Shown here: piece after piece, positions 9,883 through 19,403 of the stretch | Layout: every line of letters starts with the position of its first letter | Numbering within the stretch: position 1 is the first letter of the stretch | Assembly: GCA_000218705.1 (NCBI GenBank) | Contig: GL947594.1 | Location: forward strand, 83,613 to 124,744 | Source: Prochlorococcus marinus bv. HNLC1 | Lineage (GTDB): Bacteria; Cyanobacteriota; Cyanobacteriia; PCC-6307; Cyanobiaceae | Length of the DNA stretch: 41,132 nucleotides | Direction of reading: 5' to 3' | Made by a program: the position numbers and the translations under genes | Notes under the pieces: generated by a model | What the model was told of the DNA's origin: nothing | What the model saw: only the letters and a program-made list of their open reading frames with translations | Database searches by the model: none

Positions 9883-11253
9883 ATGAAAGAAAAAAACTCA
9901 TTTATTAATAATAAAATCGATTTTGAAAGTCCAAATAAAAATATTGTACCTTTAACTACCACAATTAATAATGGTAAATTATTCATAGGAGGATGTTCAG
10001 TAGAGCAGCTTATAAAAAATTATGATTCACCATTATATATTTTAGATGAATTGACTCTGAGAAATTCTTGCAAAGCATATAAAAATGCACTCGATAAATT
10101 TTATCCTGGTAATTCCCTTCCTATATATGCATCTAAAGCCAATAGTTCTTTATTTATGAGTAATTTGATATCTTCTGAGGGGTTTGGACTAGATGCTGTT
10201 TCTGAAGGTGAATTATTAACAGCTCTCAAGGGAGGAGTCTCTTATGAAAAAATTGTTTTTCATGGTAATAATAAATCTGATAAAGAATTAGAGTTTGCGG
10301 TGACAAATAAAATTAAAGTGGTTGTAGATAATAATTATGATTTGGAGAGGATGATTAGTTTTTCTGAAGCTTTGGATAGAAGAATCAAAATAATGATTAG
10401 ATTCACACCTGGAATAGAATGCCACACCCATGAATATATTAGAACTGGTTCTTTTGATAGTAAATTTGGATTTGGCTTGGAAAATTTAACTTATGTTTTT
10501 GAAGAGATTAATAAAGTCAAAAACTTAGAGTTAGTGGGTTTACATGCTCATATAGGTTCTCAAATTTTTGAATTAGAACCTCATCGTGATCTAGGAGAAA
10601 TATTAGTTAATTTTGCAATTGATGCTCAAAAATATGGTCATCAAATAAAGGAATTAAATGTTGGAGGAGGTTTAGGAATTAAATATACAAATGAGGATGA
10701 TCCCCCTTCAATAGAAGACTGGGTTAAGACAATATCAGAATCAGTTTCAAAAGCATGTAATAAAAATAATTTTAAATTACCATTACTTATGTGTGAACCT
10801 GGTCGATCAATAGTTTCAACTGCAGGAGTAACTATATATAAAATAGGCTCATTTAAAGAGATTCCAGGATTAAAAACATATATTTCTGTTGATGGGGGGA
10901 TGAGTGATAATCCAAGACCAATTACTTATCAGTCAAATTATTCCGCTTGCTTAGTAAATGATCCTCTTAATAAAAATCAGAAAAATAAATATACAGTAGC
11001 TGGAAAGCATTGTGAGTCTGGAGATGTTTTATTTAAAGAAATTGAAATTGGAAGCTGTCAAACTGGAGATTTATTATGTGTTTTTGGAACTGGAGCTTAT
11101 AATCTCTCAATGAGTTCAAACTATAATAGAATTCCTAGGCCTGCTGCATTATTAGTTTCAAATGGCAACGCTGAATTAATTCAAAAAAGAGAAACATCTG
11201 AAGATCTACTAAAATTTGATGTCCTACCAGATCGCTTTATTAAACAATCTTAG
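9883..11253 (+). CDS. lysA: diaminopimelate decarboxylase
   Basis: A 456-aa alanine-racemase-fold PLP enzyme that makes L-lysine from meso-diaminopimelate, the last step of lysine synthesis. PLP lysine is in YASKANSS near residue 84. Further motifs are HGNNKS near 122, HAHIGSQ near 223, NVGGGLG near 258, CEPGRSIVS near 304 and the dimer-interface CESGDVLF near 376, which supplies the catalytic Cys. Length is usual. A 20-residue Asn/Lys-rich N-terminus precedes the first family-like segment. The cdaA gene follows 30 bases later on the same strand. Confidence 0.95.
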   Translation: MKEKNSFINNKIDFESPNKNIVPLTTTINNGKLFIGGCSVEQLIKNYDSPLYILDELTLRNSCKAYKNALDKFYPGNSLPIYASKANSSLFMSNLISSEGFGLDAVSEGELLTALKGGVSYEKIVFHGNNKSDKELEFAVTNKIKVVVDNNYDLERMISFSEALDRRIKIMIRFTPGIECHTHEYIRTGSFDSKFGFGLENLTYVFEEINKVKNLELVGLHAHIGSQIFELEPHRDLGEILVNFAIDAQKYGHQIKELNVGGGLGIKYTNEDDPPSIEDWVKTISESVSKACNKNNFKLPLLMCEPGRSIVSTAGVTIYKIGSFKEIPGLKTYISVDGGMSDNPRPITYQSNYSACLVNDPLNKNQKNKYTVAGKHCESGDVLFKEIEIGSCQTGDLLCVFGTGAYNLSMSSNYNRIPRPAALLVSNGNAELIQKRETSEDLLKFDVLPDRFIKQS

Positions 11254-11283
11254 GTAAGTTTAAAATAAGTATTTAAATTTAAT

Positions 11284-12171
11284 GTGAGTTTTTGGGGTTT
11301 TTTAAATTTAAAACTTTTACTCGATGTTTTTTTTGCAGCTGGTTTCGGAATGTTGCTTTTCTCACGAGTCAAAGAGCAAAGAACTTTATGGCTTCTTAGA
11401 GGATATTTATTTTTGGTATCTCTAGCTTGGTTTGTCCAGAGATTTGCTTCACTACCCTTAACTTCAAAGTTAATTGATGCTTTGGTAATAGCATGTTCTT
11501 TATCACTTGCAATTTTGTGGCAAGGAGAACTTAGGAGATTAATGGAATTATTAGGTACAGGAAGATTAACGGTCCTTTTAGGTAATCCTCCCAAGGAATT
11601 TAGAGCTAATTCAAATGCAGTGAATCAGCTCGTAGATGCAGCTGGAAAACTTTCTCAAAACAGGAGAGGAGCTCTTATGGTTGTTGATCTGGGAAGTGAT
11701 TTAAGACCAGAAGATTTTTTATATTCAGGAATAAAAATAGATGCACTGCTTTCTACAGATCTGTTGATAAATTTATTTGCTACGGATACGCCTTTGCACG
11801 ATGGTGCCATTTTAGTTAAAGGTAATAAAATTATTTCTGCAGGCGTAATACTTCCTTTATCTCGTCAAGGTATTAGTAGATATGGAACTAGACATTTAGC
11901 TGCTTTAGGCATTACTGAACGATTTGATAGATGCATTTGCATTGTCGTCTCAGAAGAGACAGGAACATTATCACTTGCTAATCAAGGAAAACTTGAAAGA
12001 CCAATCACAAGTAGTAGATTACAAGAGTTATTGAATGATTTTATTGGAGGATTAAATAATCAAACCATTTCAAAATCATCTACAAATAGAAATGTTTCAA
12101 TGCCAAAAAAGGAGACAATTGATATCATTTCAAGTATTGGTGTAGATAAATCTGTAAAAAATTCTGATTAA
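11284..12171 (+). CDS. cdaA: diadenylate cyclase CdaA (c-di-AMP synthase)
   Basis: A 295-aa membrane-bound DisA_N/DAC-domain protein that condenses two ATP into c-di-AMP, a regulator of potassium and osmotic balance. Hydrophobic helices occupy about residues 1-80, followed by the cyclase domain. The DGA motif is in TPLHDGAIL near residue 172. The second active-site motif reads TRHLAALG near 202, where the family usually has RHR. IVVSEETG follows. The start is GTG at 11284: the frame is closed upstream by TAA at 11266 and holds no other usual start codon. That GTG overlaps an ATG immediately followed by TGA (11282-11287). The last 45 residues are Ser/Thr/Asn-rich and probably disordered. Confidence 0.9.
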   Translation: MSFWGFLNLKLLLDVFFAAGFGMLLFSRVKEQRTLWLLRGYLFLVSLAWFVQRFASLPLTSKLIDALVIACSLSLAILWQGELRRLMELLGTGRLTVLLGNPPKEFRANSNAVNQLVDAAGKLSQNRRGALMVVDLGSDLRPEDFLYSGIKIDALLSTDLLINLFATDTPLHDGAILVKGNKIISAGVILPLSRQGISRYGTRHLAALGITERFDRCICIVVSEETGTLSLANQGKLERPITSSRLQELLNDFIGGLNNQTISKSSTNRNVSMPKKETIDIISSIGVDKSVKNSD

Positions 12172-12192
12172 ATCAAACACTTAATATCGATT

Positions 12193-12994
12193 ATGAAATT
12201 AAAAAATTCAACAAATAAAATAAGAGATTTATCTCTTAGAAATTGATAAACTCAGAATCCCTAATCACATAGCTGTAATAATGGATGGTAATGGTAGATG
12301 GGGAGTAAATAAAGGGTTGACAAGATCACATGGTCATAATAAAGGTGTATCAGTTTTAAAAAATATAATTAAAGTTTCCAAAAAGCTTGGTGTAAAAGTT
12401 TTAACTGTTTATGCTTTTTCAACTGAGAATTGGACAAGACCACTTGAAGAGGTGAAATTTCTTTTAAATTTATTCGAAAAAGTTTTAGAAAAAGAGATTG
12501 ATGAATTAAATAAAGAGTTAATAAGAATCAAATTTATTGGTGACTTATCTCCTTTCTCTGAAGATTTAAGAAAAAAATTTATTGAGGCTGAAAATATTAC
12601 TCATTATAATGATCAATTCACTTTAAATATCTGTACAAATTATGGGGGGAGGCAGGAATTGGTAAAAGTTGCGAAAGAATTATCGAGGAAGTCAATCTCA
12701 GGAGAAATCAAACCTGATCAAATAAATGAAGAAATGTTCGAATCTCATTTACTTACATGTGATTTTCAAGATCCTGACTTGTTAATAAGAACTAGCGGTG
12801 AAAAACGCATAAGTAATTTTTTACTTTGGCAACTTGCTTATTCTGAAATTTATATAACTGATGTTTTATGGCCTGAATTTGATGAGAATGAATTCTATAA
12901 AGCTATTATTGACTACCAATCAAGAAATAGGAGATTTGGTGGAATTAAATCAGTCTCAAATCAATCATTAAAAAGTTCTTTGTCTTATAGGTAA
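12193..12994 (+). CDS. uppS: undecaprenyl diphosphate synthase, 5' end frameshifted
   Basis: UppS condenses isopentenyl diphosphate onto farnesyl diphosphate to make the C55 carrier lipid for cell-wall synthesis. The continuous frame from the ATG at 12281 begins at catalytic MDGNGRW. However, the same frame upstream reads LRIPNHIAVI, the conserved first strand of the family, so the ATG at 12281 cannot be the true start. That upstream frame is open only from 12224 and has no usual start codon. The ATG at 12193 opens a plausible leader in another frame that stops at 12241-12246. Removing one base near 12240-12246 joins the two into 266 aa, a normal length. YAFSTENWTRP and the C-terminal RTSGEKRISNF motif confirm the family. 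It lies between cdaA and bioB. Confidence 0.85.
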
Positions 12995-13000
12995 TACAAA

Positions 13001-14008
13001 ATGATTAAATTGAATCAAGATTCATCACTAGATGTAAAATATGACTGGAGCAGAGAAGAGATTCTTGAAATTTTAAATCTTCCTCTTATAGATTTAATGT
13101 GGCATGCACAAATTGTGCATCGTAAATTTAATAACTATAGAGTTCAGTTATCTACACTTCTAAGTGTAAAGACAGGAGGATGTACAGAAAATTGTTCATA
13201 TTGTAGTCAATCTATTTATAGCTCTAGCCAATTAAAAAGTAATCCAATTCAAGAAGTAGAATCTGTATTAAAGAAGGCAGAAATAGCTAAGAATCAAGGA
13301 GCAGAGAGATTTTGTATGGGGTGGGCTTGGAGAGAGATAAGAGATGGAAGTGCTTTTAATTCAATGATAGAAATGGTTAAAGGCGTAAGGAATTTAGGAA
13401 TGGAAGCATGTGTTACTGCAGGAATGCTGAATGATGCGCAAGCTTTAAAATTAGCAGAGGCAGGTTTAACTGCTTACAATCATAATCTTGATACAAGTCC
13501 TGAATATTATCAAAATATAATTACTACAAGAACTTATCAAGATAGATTAGATACCCTTAAAAGGGTAAGAAGTGCAGGAATTAATATTTGTTGCGGCGGC
13601 ATAATTGGATTAGGTGAGTCCAATAAAGATAGAGCCTCATTATTGCAAGTACTTTCTAATATGAATCCACATCCTGAGAGTGTTCCAATTAATGCTTTAG
13701 TGGCTATTGAGGGCACTAAATTAGAAAACTCTAAAGAGGTTGATTCAATAGAAATGATTAGAATGGTTGCTACTGCAAGGATACTTATGCCTAGAAGTAA
13801 AGTTCGCTTAAGTGCAGGGAGAGAAAATCTCTCTAAAGAGGCACAAATTTTATGTTTTCAATGTGGAGCAAATTCAATTTTTTATGGAGATGAATTGCTT
13901 ACTACCTCAAATCCTGCTTGTGAAACTGATAGAAAACTTCTCGAAGAAGTTGGAGTTTCTTTTAATAAAAATTTTGTTTTAGATAAAAAAGCGCTCTCCA
14001 CTAAATGA
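13001..14008 (+). CDS. bioB: biotin synthase (radical SAM)
   Basis: A 335-aa radical-SAM enzyme that inserts sulfur into dethiobiotin. The SAM [4Fe-4S] cysteines are in CTENCSYC at about residues 60-67 (CxxxCxxC). [12 protein letters not shown] near 160 and the C-terminal [10 protein letters not shown] near 270, which carries the auxiliary-cluster arginine region, are diagnostic. It starts 6 bases after uppS and overlaps trhO by 4 bases (ATGA), so it is co-translated within a plus-strand operon. Length is typical. Confidence 0.96.
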   Translation: MIKLNQDSSLDVKYDWSREEILEILNLPLIDLMWHAQIVHRKFNNYRVQLSTLLSVKTGGCTENCSYCSQSIYSSSQLKSNPIQEVESVLKKAEIAKNQGAERFCMGWAWREIRDGSAFNSMIEMVKGVRNLGMEACVTAGMLNDAQALKLAEAGLTAYNHNLDTSPEYYQNIITTRTYQDRLDTLKRVRSAGINICCGGIIGLGESNKDRASLLQVLSNMNPHPESVPINALVAIEGTKLENSKEVDSIEMIRMVATARILMPRSKVRLSAGRENLSKEAQILCFQCGANSIFYGDELLTTSNPACETDRKLLEEVGVSFNKNFVLDKKALSTK

Positions 14009-14910
14009 ACGATACTTATAAAATTGTCTCGCTTTATTGTTTCAGTCGAATCTCAGAAAAAAAACTTTCTAATTTAAGAGATAAATTAGAAAAATTTGAA
14101 GGGAAAGGACTAACTGGTTTATTGATTTTGGCACAAGAAGGTCTTAATGGAACAATTTGTGGAAGGGAAACAATAGTTGATATTTTTCATAGAGAAATAA
14201 AAATATTTCTAAAAGATCAAGATTTGAATGAAAAGATTAGTTTTTCTGAAAAAAAAATTTTTAAAAAATTAAAAATTAAAATTAAGGCTGAAATTGTAAC
14301 TATGGGTATTAATGATATTAGTCCAGAAATAAAATCTGGCATTTATGTTGATTCTGAACAATGGAATAATTTACTAACAGATGAGAAAACTATTGTAATT
14401 GATACTAGAAATCATTATGAAGTTTCACTAGGTAGTTTTGATAATGCTATTAATCCGAACTTAAAAAACTTTAGAGAATTTCCTGATTGGCTTGATAAGA
14501 ATCTAAAAAAAATTACTAATAATAATGAAAATATTAATATTGCAATGTTTTGCACAGGTGGGATAAGATGCGAAAAGGCAACATCATTACTTTTAGAGAA
14601 AGGTTATCAAAATACTTATCATCTAAAGGGAGGTATACTTAAATATTTTGAGGATATACCTTCAAATAGAAATAAATATAAAGGTGAATGTTATGTATTT
14701 GATGAAAGAGTATCTGTTGACAATAACTTAAAAAAGGGTTCTTATTCAATTTGTCATGCATGTGGGATGCCATTATCAGTAGAAGATAAGAAAAAACTTC
14801 ATTATATTGAGGGTGTTCAATGCCATTTATGTATAGATAAATTTTCTGATGCTGATAGGGCAAGGTTTGCTGAGAGACAAAAACAAATTGAAGATAAAAT
14901 AGAACAATAA
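14005..14910 (+). CDS. trhO: tRNA uridine(34) hydroxylase TrhO (rhodanese family)
   Basis: A 301-aa protein of the YceA/TrhO family, which hydroxylates U34 of some tRNAs, giving the precursor of 5-methoxyuridine-type wobble modifications. An N-terminal acylphosphatase-like domain occupies about residues 1-95 ([16 protein letters not shown] near 38). A rhodanese domain follows, with the catalytic Cys in [10 protein letters not shown] near 182. A C-terminal Cys-rich segment has CHACGMPL near 247 and CHLC near 273, probably a metal site. The start ATG overlaps the bioB stop by 4 bases. Confidence 0.92.
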   Translation: MNDTYKIVSLYCFSRISEKKLSNLRDKLEKFEGKGLTGLLILAQEGLNGTICGRETIVDIFHREIKIFLKDQDLNEKISFSEKKIFKKLKIKIKAEIVTMGINDISPEIKSGIYVDSEQWNNLLTDEKTIVIDTRNHYEVSLGSFDNAINPNLKNFREFPDWLDKNLKKITNNNENINIAMFCTGGIRCEKATSLLLEKGYQNTYHLKGGILKYFEDIPSNRNKYKGECYVFDERVSVDNNLKKGSYSICHACGMPLSVEDKKKLHYIEGVQCHLCIDKFSDADRARFAERQKQIEDKIEQ

Positions 14911-14937
14911 AATTACGATTAAGAAAGATTTTTATTT

Positions 14938-15447
14938 ATGGATGTCAATCAATTACAAAGAATTGCAGAATCAAAAAATTTAACAATAAAAATTCAAGTT
15001 AGAGAAGTTTTAGGATTGAAAATTTTTAGAATTATTGTTGCTCAGGTAAATAATAATTCTGTAAAGATTTGGGGGGAAATTAAAGGCTGGACATTACCTG
15101 TTAGAGATGGACTTCAACTGGATACACTTAGAATCCTAAATGGTTCTCCAAAATTTGTTTCAGAATTAATTTGGGCAACTACTATGGCATGGGCTTTAGA
15201 AAAGACCAAATGTAAATTTGCAAGATTGTTAGCTATTTATGATTCTGAAGGATATAGTAAAAAACTTGTCAGGTATTTTAGATTAATTGGTTTTACTTTT
15301 ATTAAAGAAGTCGGTGCCTCTCCCTCAGATCTTTTTTTAAGATTAATATGGGGTGGCGCTGGTACTTTAATGAAAGGTGATTGTTCAAAAATACTTAAAA
15401 AGTTAGAAAAAAAATTACTTAAAGAAGATTTAATTTATCCTGCGTGA
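14938..15447 (+). CDS. conserved cyanobacterial protein, possible GNAT-like fold
   Basis: A 169-aa protein without a motif I can name. An N-terminal alpha/beta region (LGLKIFRIIVAQVNNNSVK) precedes a segment with WATTMAWALEKTKCKFARLL. It is followed by RYFRLIGFTFIKEVG, an arrangement reminiscent of the C-terminal half of an acetyltransferase, but the acetyl-CoA pyrophosphate loop is not obvious. It follows trhO by 27 bases and its end overlaps convergent lipA by 13 bases. It is clearly protein-coding: the product is colinear and soluble-looking. Function is unknown. Confidence 0.75.
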   Translation: MDVNQLQRIAESKNLTIKIQVREVLGLKIFRIIVAQVNNNSVKIWGEIKGWTLPVRDGLQLDTLRILNGSPKFVSELIWATTMAWALEKTKCKFARLLAIYDSEGYSKKLVRYFRLIGFTFIKEVGASPSDLFLRLIWGGAGTLMKGDCSKILKKLEKKLLKEDLIYPA

Positions 15448-16334
15448 TAACTACTCCTAATTAAAGGACCACATGAAACTTTATTAAAACCTAACTGCTT
15501 TGAAAATTTTTCAATATATTCAAATTCTTCTGGCTCCCAATATTTCTTGACGGGTAAATGATTTAACGATGGTCTTAAATATTGACCAATTGTAATTTGA
15601 TTACAGTTAACTTCCTTTAGGTCTTCTATTGTATTTTTAATTTCTTCTAAACTTTCTCCCAAACCAAGCATGATTCCTGACTTAGTTTCAATATTTGGAT
15701 AAATATTTTTAGCCATTTTAAGCAAATTTATTGAACTTTTGTAATTTGCTCCTCTTCTCACTTCTCTCTGAAGTCTTTCTACGGTCTCAAGATTATGGTT
15801 AAAGCATACTGGTTTTTTATCAAGAATTTTTTTTAATCGCTGTCTCTGAAGTTCTTCTCTTTCCTGTAAATTTTTTCCGCCACCCCATAAATCTGGTGTT
15901 AAAACTTCAATTTTTATTAAGGGATTTATTTTTCTAATTTCATCAATTGTAGAAGTAAATAAAATTGCACCATGATCACGTAAATCATCTCTTGCTACTG
16001 AAGTAAGGACAACATATTTTAAATTTAAATGCCTTACAGCTTGTGCAACTTTTGTACTTTCTAATTGGTCGAGTTCTGTCGGTTTGCCTTTATTCACCTG
16101 GCAAAATGCACAAGCTCTTGAACAGATTGAACCTCCTAATAAAAAAGTAGCAGTTCCTGATGCATAGCATTCAGCTCTATTAGGACATCTACCCTCTTCG
16201 CAAATGGTGTGAATATTAGCTTTTTTAATAAGTTTTTGAATTCTCTCGAATTCAGAAGCTCTACTTATAGGAAACTTTATCCAAGGTGGAAGTCTTAATA
16301 GATTATCTGTTTTAGTGAAATTAAAGGATCCCAT
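15435..16334 (-). CDS. lipA: lipoyl synthase (radical SAM)
   Basis: A 299-aa radical-SAM enzyme that inserts two sulfurs into octanoyl groups to make lipoyl cofactors. The auxiliary cluster motif CEEGRCPNRAEC lies near residues 45-56 and the SAM cluster CSRACAFC near 72-79. The C-terminal GPLIRSSYHA carries the conserved RSSY Ser ligand. The Met start at 16334 is followed by the family's KPPWIKFP-like LPPWIKFP near 15. It lies 2 bases downstream of recR on the same strand and overlaps the convergent conserved gene by 13 bases. Confidence 0.96.
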   Translation of the reverse strand: MGSFNFTKTDNLLRLPPWIKFPISRASEFERIQKLIKKANIHTICEEGRCPNRAECYASGTATFLLGGSICSRACAFCQVNKGKPTELDQLESTKVAQAVRHLNLKYVVLTSVARDDLRDHGAILFTSTIDEIRKINPLIKIEVLTPDLWGGGKNLQEREELQRQRLKKILDKKPVCFNHNLETVERLQREVRRGANYKSSINLLKMAKNIYPNIETKSGIMLGLGESLEEIKNTIEDLKEVNCNQITIGQYLRPSLNHLPVKKYWEPEEFEYIEKFSKQLGFNKVSCGPLIRSSYHAG

Positions 16335-16336
16335 AT

Positions 16337-16936
16337 CTAAAGAATATCTCTTCTTCCTTCAAGTGCACGAGCAAGTGTCACTTCATCAACATACTCTAAC
16401 TCACTACCCATTGGCAGCCCGTAAGCAATTCTAGTGACCTTAGTAAATGGAGTTAGTAATTTGGCAATATAAAGACTTGTTGTGTCTCCCTCTACACTTG
16501 GAGTTAGTGCCAATATTATTTCCTTAATGTCATTTTTACTAACTCTTTCAACTAAACTTTTTATTTCAAGTAGCTCTGGCCCAATTGAATCCATTGGGGA
16601 TATTAATCCTCCAATTACATGATAAATTCCTTTAAATTCTCTTGCTCTTTCCAAAGCTAGTAAATCTCTGGCCTCTGCTACAACGCAAATTACTTCTTGA
16701 TTCCTATCAGGATTTTTACAGATTTCGCACTCCGTTTCAGAAGTAAGATTAAAACATTTTTTGCAATGCCCGACATTATTATGAGCTTCTAAAAGTGCTT
16801 TAGAAAAGTCCTTTATAGTCTGTTCAGGTTGTTTTAAAATATAAAGTGCTAATCTTTGTGCCGTTCTTGGCCCTATCCCTGGAAATTTCTCAAAGTGCGC
16901 TATTAATTTTGCCAGAGGTTTAGTAAAAGTTATCAA
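16337..16936 (-). CDS. recR: recombination mediator RecR
   Basis: A 199-aa RecR, which acts with RecO/RecF to load RecA at gaps. It has an N-terminal helix-hairpin-helix ([17 protein letters not shown]), a C4 zinc motif [16 protein letters not shown] at about residues 58-73 and a Toprim domain starting with [15 protein letters not shown]. Length and domain order are standard. It is transcribed with lipA and diverges from psbP across 106 bases. Confidence 0.96.
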   Translation of the reverse strand: MITFTKPLAKLIAHFEKFPGIGPRTAQRLALYILKQPEQTIKDFSKALLEAHNNVGHCKKCFNLTSETECEICKNPDRNQEVICVVAEARDLLALERAREFKGIYHVIGGLISPMDSIGPELLEIKSLVERVSKNDIKEIILALTPSVEGDTTSLYIAKLLTPFTKVTRIAYGLPMGSELEYVDEVTLARALEGRRDIL

Positions 16937-17008
16937 AATTAAATATTTTCTAAGAATAATCTAGGCATATAATTAAAAATTGGCTCTATTTGTTTGCTTT
17001 TAATGTCT

Positions 17009-17030
17009 TATGATAGTTATGGTTATAACC
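17009..17030 (+). promoter_or_regulatory. possible psbP -10 element and GGTTATAACC palindrome
   Basis: In the 106-base divergent recR/psbP spacer, TATGAT at 17009-17014 matches a -10 box for psbP. A perfect 10-base palindrome GGTTATAACC lies at 17021-17030, just after it. No good -35 sits at normal spacing. In AT-rich DNA such matches are common, so this is a weak candidate only. Confidence 0.25.
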
Positions 17031-17042
17031 TATTATTAGAAA

Positions 17043-17591
17043 ATGAAAAAAAATCTCTTTAAAAATTTTTTAATTTTATCTATATGCTTTCTTTTGAGTG
17101 CTTGCGGTGGTGGGTTAAGCGCTGGCCTAGAAGCTTATCAAAGTCCTGATGGAAGGTATGGATTTTTCTACCCAACAGGATGGACGAGAGTTAAGGTAGA
17201 TGGTGGTCCAGAGATTATTTATCATGATTTAATTAATAGTAATGAGACTTTAAGCTTGGTAATTTCTGATGTAAATAAAGATGTTGAGTTAGATCAACTT
17301 GGTACACCATCTGAGGTGGGTCAAACTTTAATTGATAAAGTAATAGCACCTGAAGGATCAGGTAGATCTGTAAAATTAATAAATGCAAATCAAAGAGAAG
17401 ATGAAAAACATGTATTTTATGATTTGGAGTATGAGCTTAATCTAAACGAGCAAGATAGGCATGAACTTGCAACCGTTGTTATAGATAGAGGAAGTTTATA
17501 TACTTTTGCAGTTGGTACAAATGAGGAAAGATGGAATAAAGTTGAAAAAATGTTTAAAAACGTAATTGAATCTTTTAACTTTTTAATATAA
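17043..17591 (+). CDS. psbP: PsbP family lipoprotein (photosystem II, CyanoP-like)
   Basis: A 182-aa exported lipoprotein. A charged N-terminus and hydrophobic core lead to a lipobox LSAC with the lipidated Cys at residue 21. The mature part starts with the PsbP-type AYQSPDGRYGFFYPTGWTRV. DRGSLYTFAVGTNEERW and KNVIESF near the end match the PsbP C-terminal strands and helix. Cyanobacterial PsbP (CyanoP) is a lumenal photosystem II assembly or accessory factor. It is a single gene: the ABC exporter converges with it 5 bases away. Confidence 0.93.
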   Translation: MKKNLFKNFLILSICFLLSACGGGLSAGLEAYQSPDGRYGFFYPTGWTRVKVDGGPEIIYHDLINSNETLSLVISDVNKDVELDQLGTPSEVGQTLIDKVIAPEGSGRSVKLINANQREDEKHVFYDLEYELNLNEQDRHELATVVIDRGSLYTFAVGTNEERWNKVEKMFKNVIESFNFLI

Positions 17592-17596
17592 AAAAT

Positions 17597-19375
17597 TTAA
17601 ATTCCAACTTGCACATTCCATAAATCTGCATAAATTCCTCCTTTTTCTAATAATTGTTGATGTTTTCCATTCTCAATTATTTTCCCTTTATCCATAACAA
17701 TAATATTATCTGCTTTTTTAATTGTGCTTAATCTATGAGCGATAACGATTGTAGTTTTTTCTAAAGTTAATTTAGCTAAGGATTTTTGAATTAAAACTTC
17801 AGTTTCATTATCAACAGATGCTGTTGCTTCATCAAGAATCAAAATTGGAGCATTTTTTAAAATAGCTCTAGCTAAAGCTATTCTTTGTCTTTGGCCTCCT
17901 GAAAGTATTTGTCCTCTTTCACCTACTATTGTTTTATATCCCCTTGGCAATTTTGTTATGAAATCATGAGCCTCTGCAATCTTTGCTGCTTTTTTAATTT
18001 CTTCTAAGCTTGAAGTATTTGATCCATAAGAAATATTCTCTAAAACAGTTCCATCAAATAAATAGGTTTCTTGACTAACTAAGGAAAAACATTTTCTTAA
18101 TTCTTTTAGATTGATTTCTTGAATGGGCAGACCATCAATGGATATTGTTCCTTTATTTCTATCATAATCGTAAATTCTTAGAAGTAATTTTATTAGAGTA
18201 CTTTTTCCTGAACCTGTTAAACCTACAATACCTATTGTCTTTTTTGCCGGTATTTTGAAATTAATACCTGAAATAGTTGAATCTCTTTCGGGATAATTAA
18301 AATAGATATTTTTAAATATTATTTCACCTTTAACTCTTTTAAAATCTATTTTTTTATTACCATCTTTAATTTCTATTGGAGTATCTATTAAGTCGATAAC
18401 TCTGTTTATTGAGGCAAGTGATCTTTGGAAATCATCTAACACATGTCCAAGTGTAGTTAAAGGCCATAAAAGTCTTTGCGTTATAAAAACTAGAAAACTA
18501 TAAGTTCCTACATTTAGTGTTTTATTCCATACTTGAAATCCACCAATTAGTAATATAGAAATAAATGCAAACAAAATTGCAAATCTTATTAAAGGGATAA
18601 AAGCTGAAGATAGTTTAATAGCAGATTTATTACTCTTTTGATAAATTAAACTTTCTTTCTTTAACCTTTTTAATTCCCATCTCTCAGTTGTAAAACTTTT
18701 AATAGTTAGTATTCCCCCTAAATTATTGTTTAATCTTGAAGCTAATAATCCTGCTTTAGATCTTACATCTCTGTATTTAGGAGCAAGTTTTTTTTGGAAA
18801 TTTATGGAGCCCCAAAATATTAGTGGTATTGGTAAAAAAGCGAAAATAGCGATATTTGGAGCAACCCATAGCATTGTTCCTCCAATTATTATTACTGAAA
18901 CAAATAATTGGATAATTTCGTTAGCACCATGATCTAAAAATCTTTCAAGTTGATTTATATCATCATTTAAGATTGAAAGTAATCTACCTGTATTATCTTT
19001 ATCAAAAAATTGCATATCTAATTTTTGAATATGTTCATATGCTTTGATTCTTAATTTATGTTGGGAAATTTGAGCAAGATTTCTCCATAAGACGGCATAT
19101 AAATATTGGAAAACAGATTCTGCACTCCAAATTAAACCTGACAAAATAGATAGAATAATTAACTGAGTTGGCACTTCATTGAATCCCAAATTTGAGATCC
19201 ACGAATTTTCCTCCTTTACAACTATATCCACTGCAAGTCCAATAATTACTGGTGGAGCCAAGTCAAGAATTCTATTAATTATTGAACTACAAAAAGCAAA
19301 AAATATTAGATTTCTTTCTTTTGATAAATTTAAATATAACCTTACAATTGGATTTTGATTTTTTAACTTGCTCAT
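17597..19375 (-). CDS. ABC exporter, fused membrane and ATPase domains (MsbA-like)
   Basis: A 592-aa half-transporter. The transmembrane domain covers about residues 1-320, with the exporter-type DNTGRLLSILNDDINQLE coupling region near 123. The ATPase domain has Walker A GLTGSGKST near 382, signature LSGGQRQRI near 487, Walker B ILILDEA near 506 and H-loop IAHRLST near 540. It should work as a homodimer exporting lipid or a hydrophobic compound; the substrate is unknown. The start lies 28 bases downstream of the small secreted-protein gene. It converges with psbP. Confidence 0.92.
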   Translation of the reverse strand: MSKLKNQNPIVRLYLNLSKERNLIFFAFCSSIINRILDLAPPVIIGLAVDIVVKEENSWISNLGFNEVPTQLIILSILSGLIWSAESVFQYLYAVLWRNLAQISQHKLRIKAYEHIQKLDMQFFDKDNTGRLLSILNDDINQLERFLDHGANEIIQLFVSVIIIGGTMLWVAPNIAIFAFLPIPLIFWGSINFQKKLAPKYRDVRSKAGLLASRLNNNLGGILTIKSFTTERWELKRLKKESLIYQKSNKSAIKLSSAFIPLIRFAILFAFISILLIGGFQVWNKTLNVGTYSFLVFITQRLLWPLTTLGHVLDDFQRSLASINRVIDLIDTPIEIKDGNKKIDFKRVKGEIIFKNIYFNYPERDSTISGINFKIPAKKTIGIVGLTGSGKSTLIKLLLRIYDYDRNKGTISIDGLPIQEINLKELRKCFSLVSQETYLFDGTVLENISYGSNTSSLEEIKKAAKIAEAHDFITKLPRGYKTIVGERGQILSGGQRQRIALARAILKNAPILILDEATASVDNETEVLIQKSLAKLTLEKTTIVIAHRLSTIKKADNIIVMDKGKIIENGKHQQLLEKGGIYADLWNVQVGI

Positions 19376-19403
19376 GAAAAAGTTTTAATCTTTTAATTAT
19401 AAA

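Noticed and set aside
11250..11594. Minus-strand ORF of 114 aa opposite cdaA
   Set aside because: It lies wholly against lysA/cdaA coding sequence, is Lys/Pro/Ser-rich without a fold-like pattern, and the plus-strand CdaA membrane helices explain the open frame.
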